The position numbers and the translations under genes were made by a program. A DNA stretch of 11,452 nucleotides from Candidatus Saccharimonadota bacterium (GTDB lineage: Bacteria > Patescibacteriota > Saccharimonadia > Saccharimonadales > Saccharimonadaceae): NCBI GenBank assembly GCA_002861585.1, contig PJQJ01000028.1:1-11452 (forward strand). Reading direction: 5' to 3'. The notes below the pieces were generated by a model. It ran no database searches, was not told where the DNA came from, and saw only the letters and a list, made by a program, of their open reading frames with translations. Of this stretch, positions 4,845 to 11,412 are shown piece after piece. How positions within the stretch are numbered: position 1 is the first letter of the stretch; the number at the start of each line of letters is the position of its first letter.

Positions 4845-6455
4845 ATGTTCGATAAATCATCACACTCCAACGTAGACGGGTTTGTAGTGCGCCGCCGTGC
4901 TAATCAGAGCGGACGGCGTCTTGGTGTTGACGGTCTTAGTGTGCCTGACCAGTTCTTACATCAACCGAACCAGCCAGCTGCGCAGCAGCACGCCTCAAGC
5001 GCGCAACCGTTTGTGTCTTCACGTCCTCATAAGAACAATCTCGATGAAGTCCTGCAGCAATTACCGGGTAACCTGCATGGCGATGAACCCCATCAGGATA
5101 AAAAGCGTAAATTACGCATTTCCCGCCGAGCCGTTAAACGAACTATTATCGTTCTAGCGCTCGTACTACTCGTTGTGGGTGGTTATTTGGGCGTTAAATT
5201 TTTAATCAATAGCGGACGCGTCTTTAACGGCAATATCTTTTCGGCATTAGTTAATAGCGGCAAGCCGCTCAAGACCGATGAATACGGTCGGGCAAATATT
5301 CTTCTTTTTGGTACATCAGAGGATGATGAGGACCATGAAGGGGCTGATTTGGCCGACTCTATCATGATTGCAAGCATCAACCCACAGACAAAAGAGGGCT
5401 TTTTGATGAGCATTCCACGCGACTTATGGGTGAGCTACGGCGAGAGCTGCTCGACTGGTTACGAGGGTAAGATTAATGCAACCTACTTGTGTGGTAAAGA
5501 GGGTGGAGACGAAAAGTCTGGCGCCAGGTTGCTGCAATCAGTCGTGGAAAAGAATTTTGGCCTTGATGTTCAGTACTATGCGCACGTTAACTATACAGCG
5601 CTACGCGAAGCAGTTAATGCAGTGGGCGGTATAACAGTGAACATCGAGAGCGATGATCCTCGCGGTATCCTTGATCGTAACTTTGACTGGCGCTGTAACT
5701 ACGACTGTCACTATGTAAAGTGGCCAAACGGACCGGCTAATATGAACGGCGAGCAGGCACTTGCCTTGGCACGTGCACGTAATGCAGCTGGTGGGTACGG
5801 TCTCTCTGGTGGTAATTTTGACCGCGAAGAGAACCAGCAGAAGATTATCCTCGCACTGCGAGAGAAGGCAACGAGCGCAGGTGTACTTGCTAATCCGGTA
5901 GCGGTCAGCGGACTACTCGATTCGCTTGGTAATAATGTTCGTACGAACTTTGAAGCAGGTGAAATCAAGACACTCGTTGATGTTGCTCAAAAAGTCGACA
6001 ATACGAAATTAAAGCGCCTCTCGCTTATTGATGAGAAGGATCCTCTCATGACCACTGGAAATGTCGAGGGTCAGAGTATCGTTCGACCAGTTGCTGGCGT
6101 CTACGACTTTTCGGATATCCAGAGTTATCTTAAAAAGCAGTTGAGTGGGGCAGTAATGACCGAAGAGGAAGCTACCGTTGATGTCTTTAACGGATCAGGC
6201 GTTCCTGGTGCTGCGAAGGTCCGAGCCGATAAATTGAAGGCCGAGGGATATACAGTCGGGGTAGTTGGGAATGCGGCGCGAGGCGATTATGGTACATTTA
6301 AAATCTATGATCTTTCTGGTGGCACAAAGCCAAATACAAAGACAAAATTAGAAAAATCTCTCGGTGTCAGTGCGCAAAATGGTGATAGCTTACCGACAAA
6401 TGTGAGTTCTACAGCAGACTTTGTTATAATAATAGGCAGCAATGGAGCTAATTAA
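4845..6455 (+). CDS. LytR-CpsA-Psr (LCP) family cell-wall glycopolymer ligase
   Basis: LCP proteins sit in the membrane with an outer catalytic domain that transfers undecaprenyl-linked glycopolymers to peptidoglycan (or, in some, to proteins). The 536 residues contain a cytoplasmic Gln/Ser/Arg-rich tail (1-98) with VDGF (10-13) and VDGL (28-31) motifs. One membrane segment (about 100-121) and the LCP domain (about 150-345) follow. That domain has NILLFG (151-156), DSIMIASI (171-178), the SIPRD catalytic motif (189-193), AVGGI (259-263), ALARARN (307-313) and FDREENQQ (325-332). A C-terminal LytR_C-like domain (about 442-533) opens with VDVFNGSGVPGAA. Four cysteines (202, 216, 284, 288) lie in the external domain and could form disulfides. 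It leads an operon with a membrane protein overlapping its end by 14 bp, then htrA. Stop TAA. Confidence 0.93.
   Translation: MFDKSSHSNVDGFVVRRRANQSGRRLGVDGLSVPDQFLHQPNQPAAQQHASSAQPFVSSRPHKNNLDEVLQQLPGNLHGDEPHQDKKRKLRISRRAVKRTIIVLALVLLVVGGYLGVKFLINSGRVFNGNIFSALVNSGKPLKTDEYGRANILLFGTSEDDEDHEGADLADSIMIASINPQTKEGFLMSIPRDLWVSYGESCSTGYEGKINATYLCGKEGGDEKSGARLLQSVVEKNFGLDVQYYAHVNYTALREAVNAVGGITVNIESDDPRGILDRNFDWRCNYDCHYVKWPNGPANMNGEQALALARARNAAGGYGLSGGNFDREENQQKIILALREKATSAGVLANPVAVSGLLDSLGNNVRTNFEAGEIKTLVDVAQKVDNTKLKRLSLIDEKDPLMTTGNVEGQSIVRPVAGVYDFSDIQSYLKKQLSGAVMTEEEATVDVFNGSGVPGAAKVRADKLKAEGYTVGVVGNAARGDYGTFKIYDLSGGTKPNTKTKLEKSLGVSAQNGDSLPTNVSSTADFVIIIGSNGAN
6422..6430 (+). promoter_or_regulatory. 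Possible internal promoter (extended -10) at the end of the LCP gene
   Basis: TGT-TATAAT is a perfect extended -10 element ending 11 nt before the ATG of the next gene. It is formed by coding sequence with three consecutive ATA isoleucine codons, uncommon in this gene. No -35 match at 17 bp. It would give a near-leaderless message for the membrane protein; whether it is used is unknown. Confidence 0.4.
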
Positions 6456-7215
6456 GTCTGCTTCGCGCCGAAACTTTTGGAGCGAAGTCTTATACATCAT
6501 CTTAAATCTCGCACTCGCCCTAGGCGTGTTTGCGCTTGTTCAATCGTTCCCGCAGCAGCCATACCTTGCGGTGCTGCTCGTCTTGCTTAGCAAATGGCGT
6601 ATCTTTGCGGTTCGACCGCGCTATTGGTTTGCACATATTCAGAGTAACCTTGTCGATGTTGCCGTAGGATTAAGTGCGGTTGCACTGATCTTCCTGAGTG
6701 AGGGCGAGACGACATTTCAGCTCATCTTAACGGCACTCTACGCTGCATGGTTGCTCTTTTTGAAGCCACGCTCAAGGAGGCAAGACATGATCTGGCAAGC
6801 TGGCGTGGCTCAGTTTGTCGGTATAGTTGCTCTCTCGAGCTTCTCACATGAAATGCCATCATCAGTGTTTGTTCTTGGCATCTGGCTTATCGCATACGCG
6901 TCAGTACGCCACGTACTCTCAACTTACGACGAGGACAATATTAGCCTGCTAAGTATTGCATACGCCCTTATATTCGCTGAATTAGCCTGGTTTTACTATC
7001 ACTGGATGGTTGCCTATCCACTGGCAGGCATTATTGCCGTTCCGCAGCTAGCTATAATTGGCTTGTTACTGTCATTCGTTGCTCAGCGACTGTATGATGT
7101 GTTGTTTCATAAGGAAAATCTTACCTTCAAGCAGGCGCGTGGACCAATCCTGTTTTTTGGTAGTGTTACGGCGGTCTTGTTCATGTTCTTTACGCGGTGG
7201 AACATAGGCGTATAG
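6442..7215 (+). CDS. Polytopic membrane protein of unknown function
   Basis: I do not recognise the family. The 257 residues are mostly hydrophobic, with about eight to nine membrane segments (roughly 15-36, 40-57, 68-86, 91-108, 117-134, 141-160, 167-190, 192-218 and 234-251). They are joined by short loops, and basic residues cluster in a few of these (KWRIFAVRPR at 51-60; KPRSRRQ at 108-114). No transporter or enzyme motif is evident; the WFYYHWM aromatic cluster (183-189) is notable. The ATG overlaps the end of the LCP gene by 14 bp, so the two are translationally coupled and probably act together in the envelope. A polymer export or lipid-carrier role is conceivable but is only suggested by context. 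htrA follows after 31 bp. Stop TAG. Confidence 0.85.
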   Translation: MELIKSASRRNFWSEVLYIILNLALALGVFALVQSFPQQPYLAVLLVLLSKWRIFAVRPRYWFAHIQSNLVDVAVGLSAVALIFLSEGETTFQLILTALYAAWLLFLKPRSRRQDMIWQAGVAQFVGIVALSSFSHEMPSSVFVLGIWLIAYASVRHVLSTYDEDNISLLSIAYALIFAELAWFYYHWMVAYPLAGIIAVPQLAIIGLLLSFVAQRLYDVLFHKENLTFKQARGPILFFGSVTAVLFMFFTRWNIGV

Positions 7216-7235
7216 CCGACGAAGAATTAACGCAA

Positions 7236-7244
7236 AAGGAGGGG
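7236..7244 (+). promoter_or_regulatory. Strong Shine-Dalgarno sequence before htrA
   Basis: AAGGAGGGG closely matches the anti-Shine-Dalgarno and ends two bases before the ATG at 7247 (AAGGAGG core leaves 4 nt). It supports this start and efficient translation as an internal operon gene. Confidence 0.75.
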
Positions 7245-7246
7245 TT

Positions 7247-8428
7247 ATGGAAGAGGAAAAACGAAACGATACCGGTACGACCACACCGCTTAGTGAGCGA
7301 CGTCTGCCTATTCAAGAGAAGAGATCACGTCTTGGGTTGCTTGGCGCAATTTTTCTCTGTTTTGTCGCATCCTTTTTGGGTAGTTGGCTATTCCTGGCGA
7401 CTGGGTTGGTTCGACCAAATGCCTCCCAAGCCATTACTGAGAATCGTCAACAGCTCGTTTCGCAGGAGAGTGAAATTATTACTGATGTCGCCAATAAGGT
7501 GCAGCCGAGTACAGTTTCTATTCTGACTCAATCGCAAGGCCGTGACATGTTCGGCACATTGCGCCAGCGACAAGGGGCTGGAACCGGTATTATTGTCAGC
7601 AAAGACGGCTATGTACTGACAAACAAGCACGTGATTCCTGAAGGTGCTACCGACGTAACGGTCGTCGCTTCTGACGGTACAACATACGATAACGTTCGAG
7701 TTATCGGTAGCGACCCCCTTAATGACATTGCATTTTTGAAGATTCCAAATGTCTCTAACTTAGCGGCTGCCAAGATTGGTGATTCAAATAAGGTGGTAAC
7801 TGGACAGAAGGTAATCGCTATTGGTAATGCATTGGGCGAATACCAAAATACCGTTACCTCTGGTATTATCTCTGGCATCGGCCGTCCAGTCTCGGCCAGT
7901 GATGGCGAGGAAGTCGAGCAGTTGAATGATCTCTTCCAGACTGATGCTGCCATTAACCCTGGTAATTCAGGCGGTCCGCTACTGAACCTTAACGGAGAAG
8001 TAATTGGTGTTAATACGGCTGTTGCTGAGGGCGCTGAAGGTATTGGCTTTGCAATTCCAATCAACTCTACCAAGGGACTGCTAAAGACCGTATTAGAGGA
8101 CGGTGAGGTTGCACGAGCATATCTTGGCGTACGGTACGTTAGTATTAATAACGCCATTGCTAAAGAGTTTAACCTTTCGGTCAAAAATGGCGCCTACGTT
8201 AATGGGGCTGAGGGGCAGGGAGCCGTCGCTAGCGGCAGCCCTGCTGACAGGGCAGGTATCAGGAATGGTGATATCATTACCAAGGTAAACGGTACCGAAG
8301 TAAATCAGCGCACCAGTTTTGGAACGCTGCTGGCTCAATTTACACCTGGTGAAACAGTAACATTGACGATCCTGCGTGACGGCAAGACTCAGGAAATCAA
8401 AGTCGAGCTTACCGAACTAGAGAGCTAA
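7247..8428 (+). CDS. htrA: HtrA/DegP-type membrane-anchored serine protease with one PDZ domain
   Basis: HtrA proteases degrade or refold damaged proteins outside the membrane. The 393 residues contain a short charged cytoplasmic tail (1-28), one membrane anchor (about 29-55), a linker, and a trypsin-like protease domain (about 80-280). The complete triad is present: His128 in TNKHV, Asp160 in DPLNDIAFLKI and Ser241 in NPGNSGGP. A single PDZ domain (about 285-390) includes the GSPADRAGIRNGDII segment that shapes the peptide-binding groove. The length fits the one-PDZ class (DegS, HtrA-like, Firmicutes/Actinobacteria HtrA). It is last in the LCP operon and has a strong Shine-Dalgarno. Its TAA stop overlaps the TAG stop of convergent prmC within a 4-bp CTAA. 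Confidence 0.96.
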   Translation: MEEEKRNDTGTTTPLSERRLPIQEKRSRLGLLGAIFLCFVASFLGSWLFLATGLVRPNASQAITENRQQLVSQESEIITDVANKVQPSTVSILTQSQGRDMFGTLRQRQGAGTGIIVSKDGYVLTNKHVIPEGATDVTVVASDGTTYDNVRVIGSDPLNDIAFLKIPNVSNLAAAKIGDSNKVVTGQKVIAIGNALGEYQNTVTSGIISGIGRPVSASDGEEVEQLNDLFQTDAAINPGNSGGPLLNLNGEVIGVNTAVAEGAEGIGFAIPINSTKGLLKTVLEDGEVARAYLGVRYVSINNAIAKEFNLSVKNGAYVNGAEGQGAVASGSPADRAGIRNGDIITKVNGTEVNQRTSFGTLLAQFTPGETVTLTILRDGKTQEIKVELTELES

Positions 8429-9291
8429 ACGGCCTTTTGAAGCACAAGATGGAAGCGCTGCTGAGCAATGGGAGAAAAACCATACTCAGTAGCGTTTTTT
8501 AGGATCCGATCGTGCTGCCAGGGATCTGATTCGAGTAGCAAGTAGCCACCAGCCCTCAGTTGTTCCTGAGCTTGCGGTAAGAGCTGCTCAATGAGCGCGT
8601 ACCCCTGATCATCAGCAAAAAGCGCAAGATCAGGCTCGTGACGTGCGTCAGGACTTATTTCAAAACCCTTTGCGACGTAGGGAAGATTAGCGGTAATAAT
8701 ATATGCCTGGTCCTTGGTATCAACGTTGGCCAGGAGATTGCTGAGTCCAGTGGTTACGTTCGACGTGCGTAACTCTGCAGCATTCTCCATTGCGACTTCA
8801 ATAGCACGCGGATCAATATCAGTGAGCAGTATACGAAGCTCAGGAAGTTCTAGCCCTGCAGTGATGCCGATACAGCCGCTGCCGGTACCGACATCTATCA
8901 GAAGGGGAGGACTACTCGCTGAATCGGTAGGGACAAGGGGTAGCTCCTTTAAAAGGTCAATTAATACTTCCGTTTCGGGACGAGGAATAAGAACATCAGG
9001 AGTGACCCTAAAGCGCCGGCCATAAAACTCAGTAAAACCACGGATATACGCAATGGGTTCATGCTGTTTACGGCGTTTAAGGAGATCCATTAGTTGTGAA
9101 AGCTCCCGATCAGAGAGCTCCCTATCAGGATAGGCAAGCAGGTACGTCTTGTCCTCGCCAAGGACTTCACCTAGCAGGATAAGACAATCGAGTCGCGCAG
9201 AACTAATAGAAACAGACTGCAACTCGTTCGTTGCAGTCTGTAACCATGTGCTAATTGTCGTTGGTGCCACTGGCGATAAGTTCTCGCTCAT
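8425..9291 (-). CDS. prmC: Peptide chain release factor N5-glutamine methyltransferase
   Basis: PrmC (HemK) methylates the glutamine of the GGQ motif of release factors, using S-adenosylmethionine, in the cytoplasm. The 288 residues show a helical N-terminal factor-binding domain. The PrmC signature comes next (PIAYIRGFTEFYG, then LIPRPETE at 101-108). The SAM-binding motif I DVGTGSGC is at 133-140, with acidic TDIDP (157-161). The substrate-glutamine motif reads NLPY (202-205) rather than the usual NPPY. The C-terminal part carries ESDPWQ (254-259) where homologues commonly have LE.G..Q. The ATG start overlaps prfA by 41 bp and has no good Shine-Dalgarno, so a start a few codons later (a GTG at residue 8) is possible. 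It follows prfA, its substrate gene. Stop TAG. Confidence 0.94.
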   Translation of the reverse strand: MSENLSPVAPTTISTWLQTATNELQSVSISSARLDCLILLGEVLGEDKTYLLAYPDRELSDRELSQLMDLLKRRKQHEPIAYIRGFTEFYGRRFRVTPDVLIPRPETEVLIDLLKELPLVPTDSASSPPLLIDVGTGSGCIGITAGLELPELRILLTDIDPRAIEVAMENAAELRTSNVTTGLSNLLANVDTKDQAYIITANLPYVAKGFEISPDARHEPDLALFADDQGYALIEQLLPQAQEQLRAGGYLLLESDPWQHDRILKNATEYGFSPIAQQRFHLVLQKAV

Positions 9292-10324
9292 ATGCTTGCA
9301 GTTTCTCTATTAGGTCGTCAATCTCACCGTTAAGGGCAGCGGGTATGTTCGAGCGGCTGTAGCCGATGCGATGATCAGTAATACGGTCTTGAGGGAAGTT
9401 GTACGTACGAATTTTTTCCGAACGATCACCCGAACCGATAAGACTGCGTCGTTCAGCTGCAAGTTTCGACTGTTCTTCGTCGATCTTGATTTGTAGGAGT
9501 CGCGAGCGTAGAACACTCATTGCTTTATCTTTGTTTTTAAGCTGTGATTTTTCATCCTGGTTAGAAACAACTAATCCCGTTGGAAGGTGAGTGATACGTA
9601 CGGCAGAATCCGTCGTGTTAACGCTCTGCCCACCGTGACCACCGGCTCGGTAGACATCAATACGTAGGTCACTCGGACTAATCTGAATATCCGTCTCTTC
9701 AGCTTCCGGTAGTACGGCAACGGTCGTGGTGCTCGTATGAATACGGCCAGAGCTTTCAGTTGATGGAACTCGCTGGACGCGGTGGACGCCGCTTTCAAAC
9801 TTTAAACGGGCGTAAGGAGCGTCACCTTTAATACTAAAGATTACCTCTTTAAAGCCGCCAACTTCTGACGGGCTTTCATTAATGAGTTCTGTCCGAAGAC
9901 GCTGCCGTTCACAGTAACGAACGTACATACGGTAGAGTTCACCGGCAAAAAGACTAGCTTCGTCACCACCGGCACCAGCACGAATTTCGATGATAACGTT
10001 CTTCTCGTCATTGGGATCTTTTGGTGTAAGCAGGACGAACAGCTCATCGTCTAAAGAGGTGATCTGCTGCTCGAGGGTTGGAATTTCGTCCTTCGCTAAT
10101 TGAGCTAGCTCGTCATCGCCAACAGCAAGCTGGCGAGCTTCGACAAGCTGTGACTTAAGGGATGCTTGGCGTTTACCAAGTGCAATAATCGTCTCAAGTT
10201 CGCTCAGCCGTTTTGTCTTGGTAGTGTAGTCGGGCGTGCTATATGCGTTGGGGCTTGCTAAAAACAGCTCGAGCTCAGCGTACTCGGCTTGTAATTTTTC
10301 AACATCAAGTGTGATCAGGCCCAT
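9251..10324 (-). CDS. prfA: Peptide chain release factor 1 (RF1)
   Basis: RF1 reads UAA and UAG in the ribosomal A site and triggers peptide release. The 357 residues match the family length. The N-terminal coiled-coil domain is at about 1-105, and the domain 2 start IIEIRAGAGGDEA at 111-123. The stop-codon-reading tripeptide position in RVPSTES reads Pro-Ser-Thr (187-189), the RF1-type PxT rather than the SPF of RF2. The following GRIHTS and TVAVLPE are also RF1-typical. The catalytic GGQ is at 231-233 in RAGGHGGQSVN. A clear Shine-Dalgarno (GGAGG, plus-strand 10333-10337) lies 8 nt before the ATG. It sits between rpmE and prmC in a conserved translation operon. Stop TAG. Confidence 0.97.
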   Translation of the reverse strand: MGLITLDVEKLQAEYAELELFLASPNAYSTPDYTTKTKRLSELETIIALGKRQASLKSQLVEARQLAVGDDELAQLAKDEIPTLEQQITSLDDELFVLLTPKDPNDEKNVIIEIRAGAGGDEASLFAGELYRMYVRYCERQRLRTELINESPSEVGGFKEVIFSIKGDAPYARLKFESGVHRVQRVPSTESSGRIHTSTTTVAVLPEAEETDIQISPSDLRIDVYRAGGHGGQSVNTTDSAVRITHLPTGLVVSNQDEKSQLKNKDKAMSVLRSRLLQIKIDEEQSKLAAERRSLIGSGDRSEKIRTYNFPQDRITDHRIGYSRSNIPAALNGEIDDLIEKLQAYERELIASGTNDN

Positions 10325-10360
10325 AGGTTATGCCTCCGGAGTAGGCTGATCCGCCCGTAG

Positions 10361-10684
10361 TTACTTATCGTCGCTAGTTTGCTTAGTAGCTTTGGCAGTT
10401 GCTTTTTTAGCCTTGCTAGCAAGTGCGTCGGCGCGAGCCTTGGCAGCTTCTTGGCGAGCCTTGAAGCGGTCAACGCGACCTTCAATATCAAGTGTCTTCT
10501 GCTCACCGGTGTAGTGTGGGTGGCTGGCGCTTGAAATATGTACCTTAACGAGTGGTAGCTCTTGGCCGTCAATGTTGATAGTGTCTTGCGTTGTAACAGT
10601 TGAGCGTGTTACAAAGCTGAATCCAGCAGCTTCGTCTTGGAAGACGACTGGACGATAGTCAGTTGGATGTAGTTGTTGTTTCAT
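10361..10684 (-). CDS. rpmE: 50S ribosomal protein L31 (bL31, zinc-free type) with basic tail
   Basis: bL31 bridges the large and small ribosomal subunits. The 107 residues start with MKQQLHPTDYRPVVFQD, typical of the type B (non-zinc) form, and contain no cysteine, so no zinc ribbon. The L31 signature HISSASHPHYTG is at 49-60, followed by GRVDRFKAR (69-77). Residues 78-107 form an extra Ala/Lys-rich tail ending SDDK. I chose the ATG at 10684 over the ATG 39 bp upstream because it gives the family N-terminus and because the upstream codon lies within the -35 box of a near-perfect promoter. Transcription should start only a few bases before the ATG. It leads the rpmE-prfA-prmC operon; 36 bp separate it from prfA. 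Stop TAA. Confidence 0.94.
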   Translation of the reverse strand: MKQQLHPTDYRPVVFQDEAAGFSFVTRSTVTTQDTINIDGQELPLVKVHISSASHPHYTGEQKTLDIEGRVDRFKARQEAAKARADALASKAKKATAKATKQTSDDK

Positions 10685-10694
10685 AATCTGTACA

Positions 10695-10723
10695 AGTATA
10701 CCCCTTTTACCCCTATAAGTCAA
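10695..10723 (-). promoter_or_regulatory. Near-consensus promoter of rpmE-prfA-prmC, near-leaderless
   Basis: On the minus strand TTGACT (10723-10718), a 17-bp spacer and TATACT (10700-10695). Only 10 nt separate the -10 box from the rpmE ATG, so the leader would be about 3-5 nt with no Shine-Dalgarno. This is the best sigma70-like promoter in the window. Confidence 0.85.
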
Positions 10724-10741
10724 AGAAGAAGTTGGATATCA

Positions 10742-10770
10742 TTGACAACGTAAGCATTAAATGGTAATTT
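10742..10770 (+). promoter_or_regulatory. Sigma70-type promoter of the acidic unknown gene, near-leaderless
   Basis: A consensus TTGACA (10742-10747), a 17-bp spacer and TAATTT (10765-10770) with TG at 10762-10763 (extended -10). Only 9 nt lie between the -10 box and the ATG at 10780. It is back-to-back with the rpmE promoter, the two -35 boxes being 18 bp apart. Confidence 0.75.
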
Positions 10771-10779
10771 GGTCTAAAT

Positions 10780-11355
10780 ATGGATAAAGACCCCTCCCTA
10801 AATCCCCGTACCGAACTCGATCCAGCTACCCAAGAGGAGCTTAGAGAACTTTTTTCAAAGACACGGGATTTTTTGCTTCAAGAAGGTTCGCTTATAAACG
10901 AGCCAAGTCTTGCCCAGCACCAGCTAGCTCAGCCCGAAAATGATCCAACGTGGGCATTTCGTCCGGCATTTGCATATGAGTTGACACCGGAAGAGCTGCA
11001 TGATGCTGGCTTTGACGGAGAGTGGGATGGAGTGACGGTAGAGTTTGAAACAGAGGCCATTGGCATGATGGACTCACCACATGAAGACAAGCCACTTATC
11101 GGTTTTCGATTTGTATCTTATGAGGATGTGCCAGGATTTGAAGCTGACCTTCATCATCTCATTATGGTTGAGGATGGAGGACATGAGCTTGATGTCCTTC
11201 TTCACGAGGATCTTCGCGATCCAGAAACTGGCAAGGGATTAGCGGTGATTATTGATGCGCGCACCGCACACGAAAAGCAGAAGCTCGGTGCTCATCCTCT
11301 TACAAGCCGCGACTGTCAGAAACTGCTTCGTTTTTTGTCCGCTAAATCTAGCTAA
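10780..11355 (+). CDS. Acidic protein of unknown function (191 aa)
   Basis: I do not recognise this protein. It is 191 residues, soluble in appearance, with no membrane segment or signal peptide and a strong excess of Asp/Glu. The N-terminal ~50 residues look helical and charged. The middle (about 57-140) has alternating hydrophobic/acidic stretches suggestive of beta strands (WDGVTVEFETEA, LIGFRFVSYEDV, DLHHLIMVEDGG). The C-terminal part (LAVIIDARTAHEKQKL, then a lysine/arginine-containing helix to SAKSS) is less acidic. There is one cysteine (near residue 179) and no obvious catalytic motif. It has a good promoter that nearly abuts the ATG, no Shine-Dalgarno, and a strong hairpin after the TAA stop, so it is probably monocistronic and divergent from the L31 operon. 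Confidence 0.8.
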   Translation: MDKDPSLNPRTELDPATQEELRELFSKTRDFLLQEGSLINEPSLAQHQLAQPENDPTWAFRPAFAYELTPEELHDAGFDGEWDGVTVEFETEAIGMMDSPHEDKPLIGFRFVSYEDVPGFEADLHHLIMVEDGGHELDVLLHEDLRDPETGKGLAVIIDARTAHEKQKLGAHPLTSRDCQKLLRFLSAKSS

Positions 11356-11381
11356 TAATCAATGAAAAAGAGAATTTAAAT

Positions 11382-11412
11382 GGCCGGATTGAGCTGTGAG
11401 CTCAATCCGGCC
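11382..11412. terminator. Strong GC-rich hairpin, possible terminator
   Basis: Arms 11382-11395 and 11399-11412 (GGCCGGATTGAGCT and its reverse complement) pair perfectly over 14 bp with a 3-nt loop. It lies 26 bp after the acidic gene. No T-run follows on the plus strand. On the minus strand the sequence after the stem is T-rich (ATTTAAATTCTCTTTTTC), though the T-run begins about 12 nt away. It could serve a minus-strand gene entering from the right, or both directions. Confidence 0.6.

Noticed and set aside
7609..8184. A 191-codon minus-strand open frame opposite htrA
   Set aside because: It lies wholly within the protease coding region, whose triad and PDZ domain are clear; no promoter or family resemblance.
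10685..10723. Upstream ATG that would extend rpmE by 13 codons
   Set aside because: It falls in the -35 box of a near-perfect promoter, and the extra residues are not part of L31; the ATG at 10684 gives the family N-terminus.
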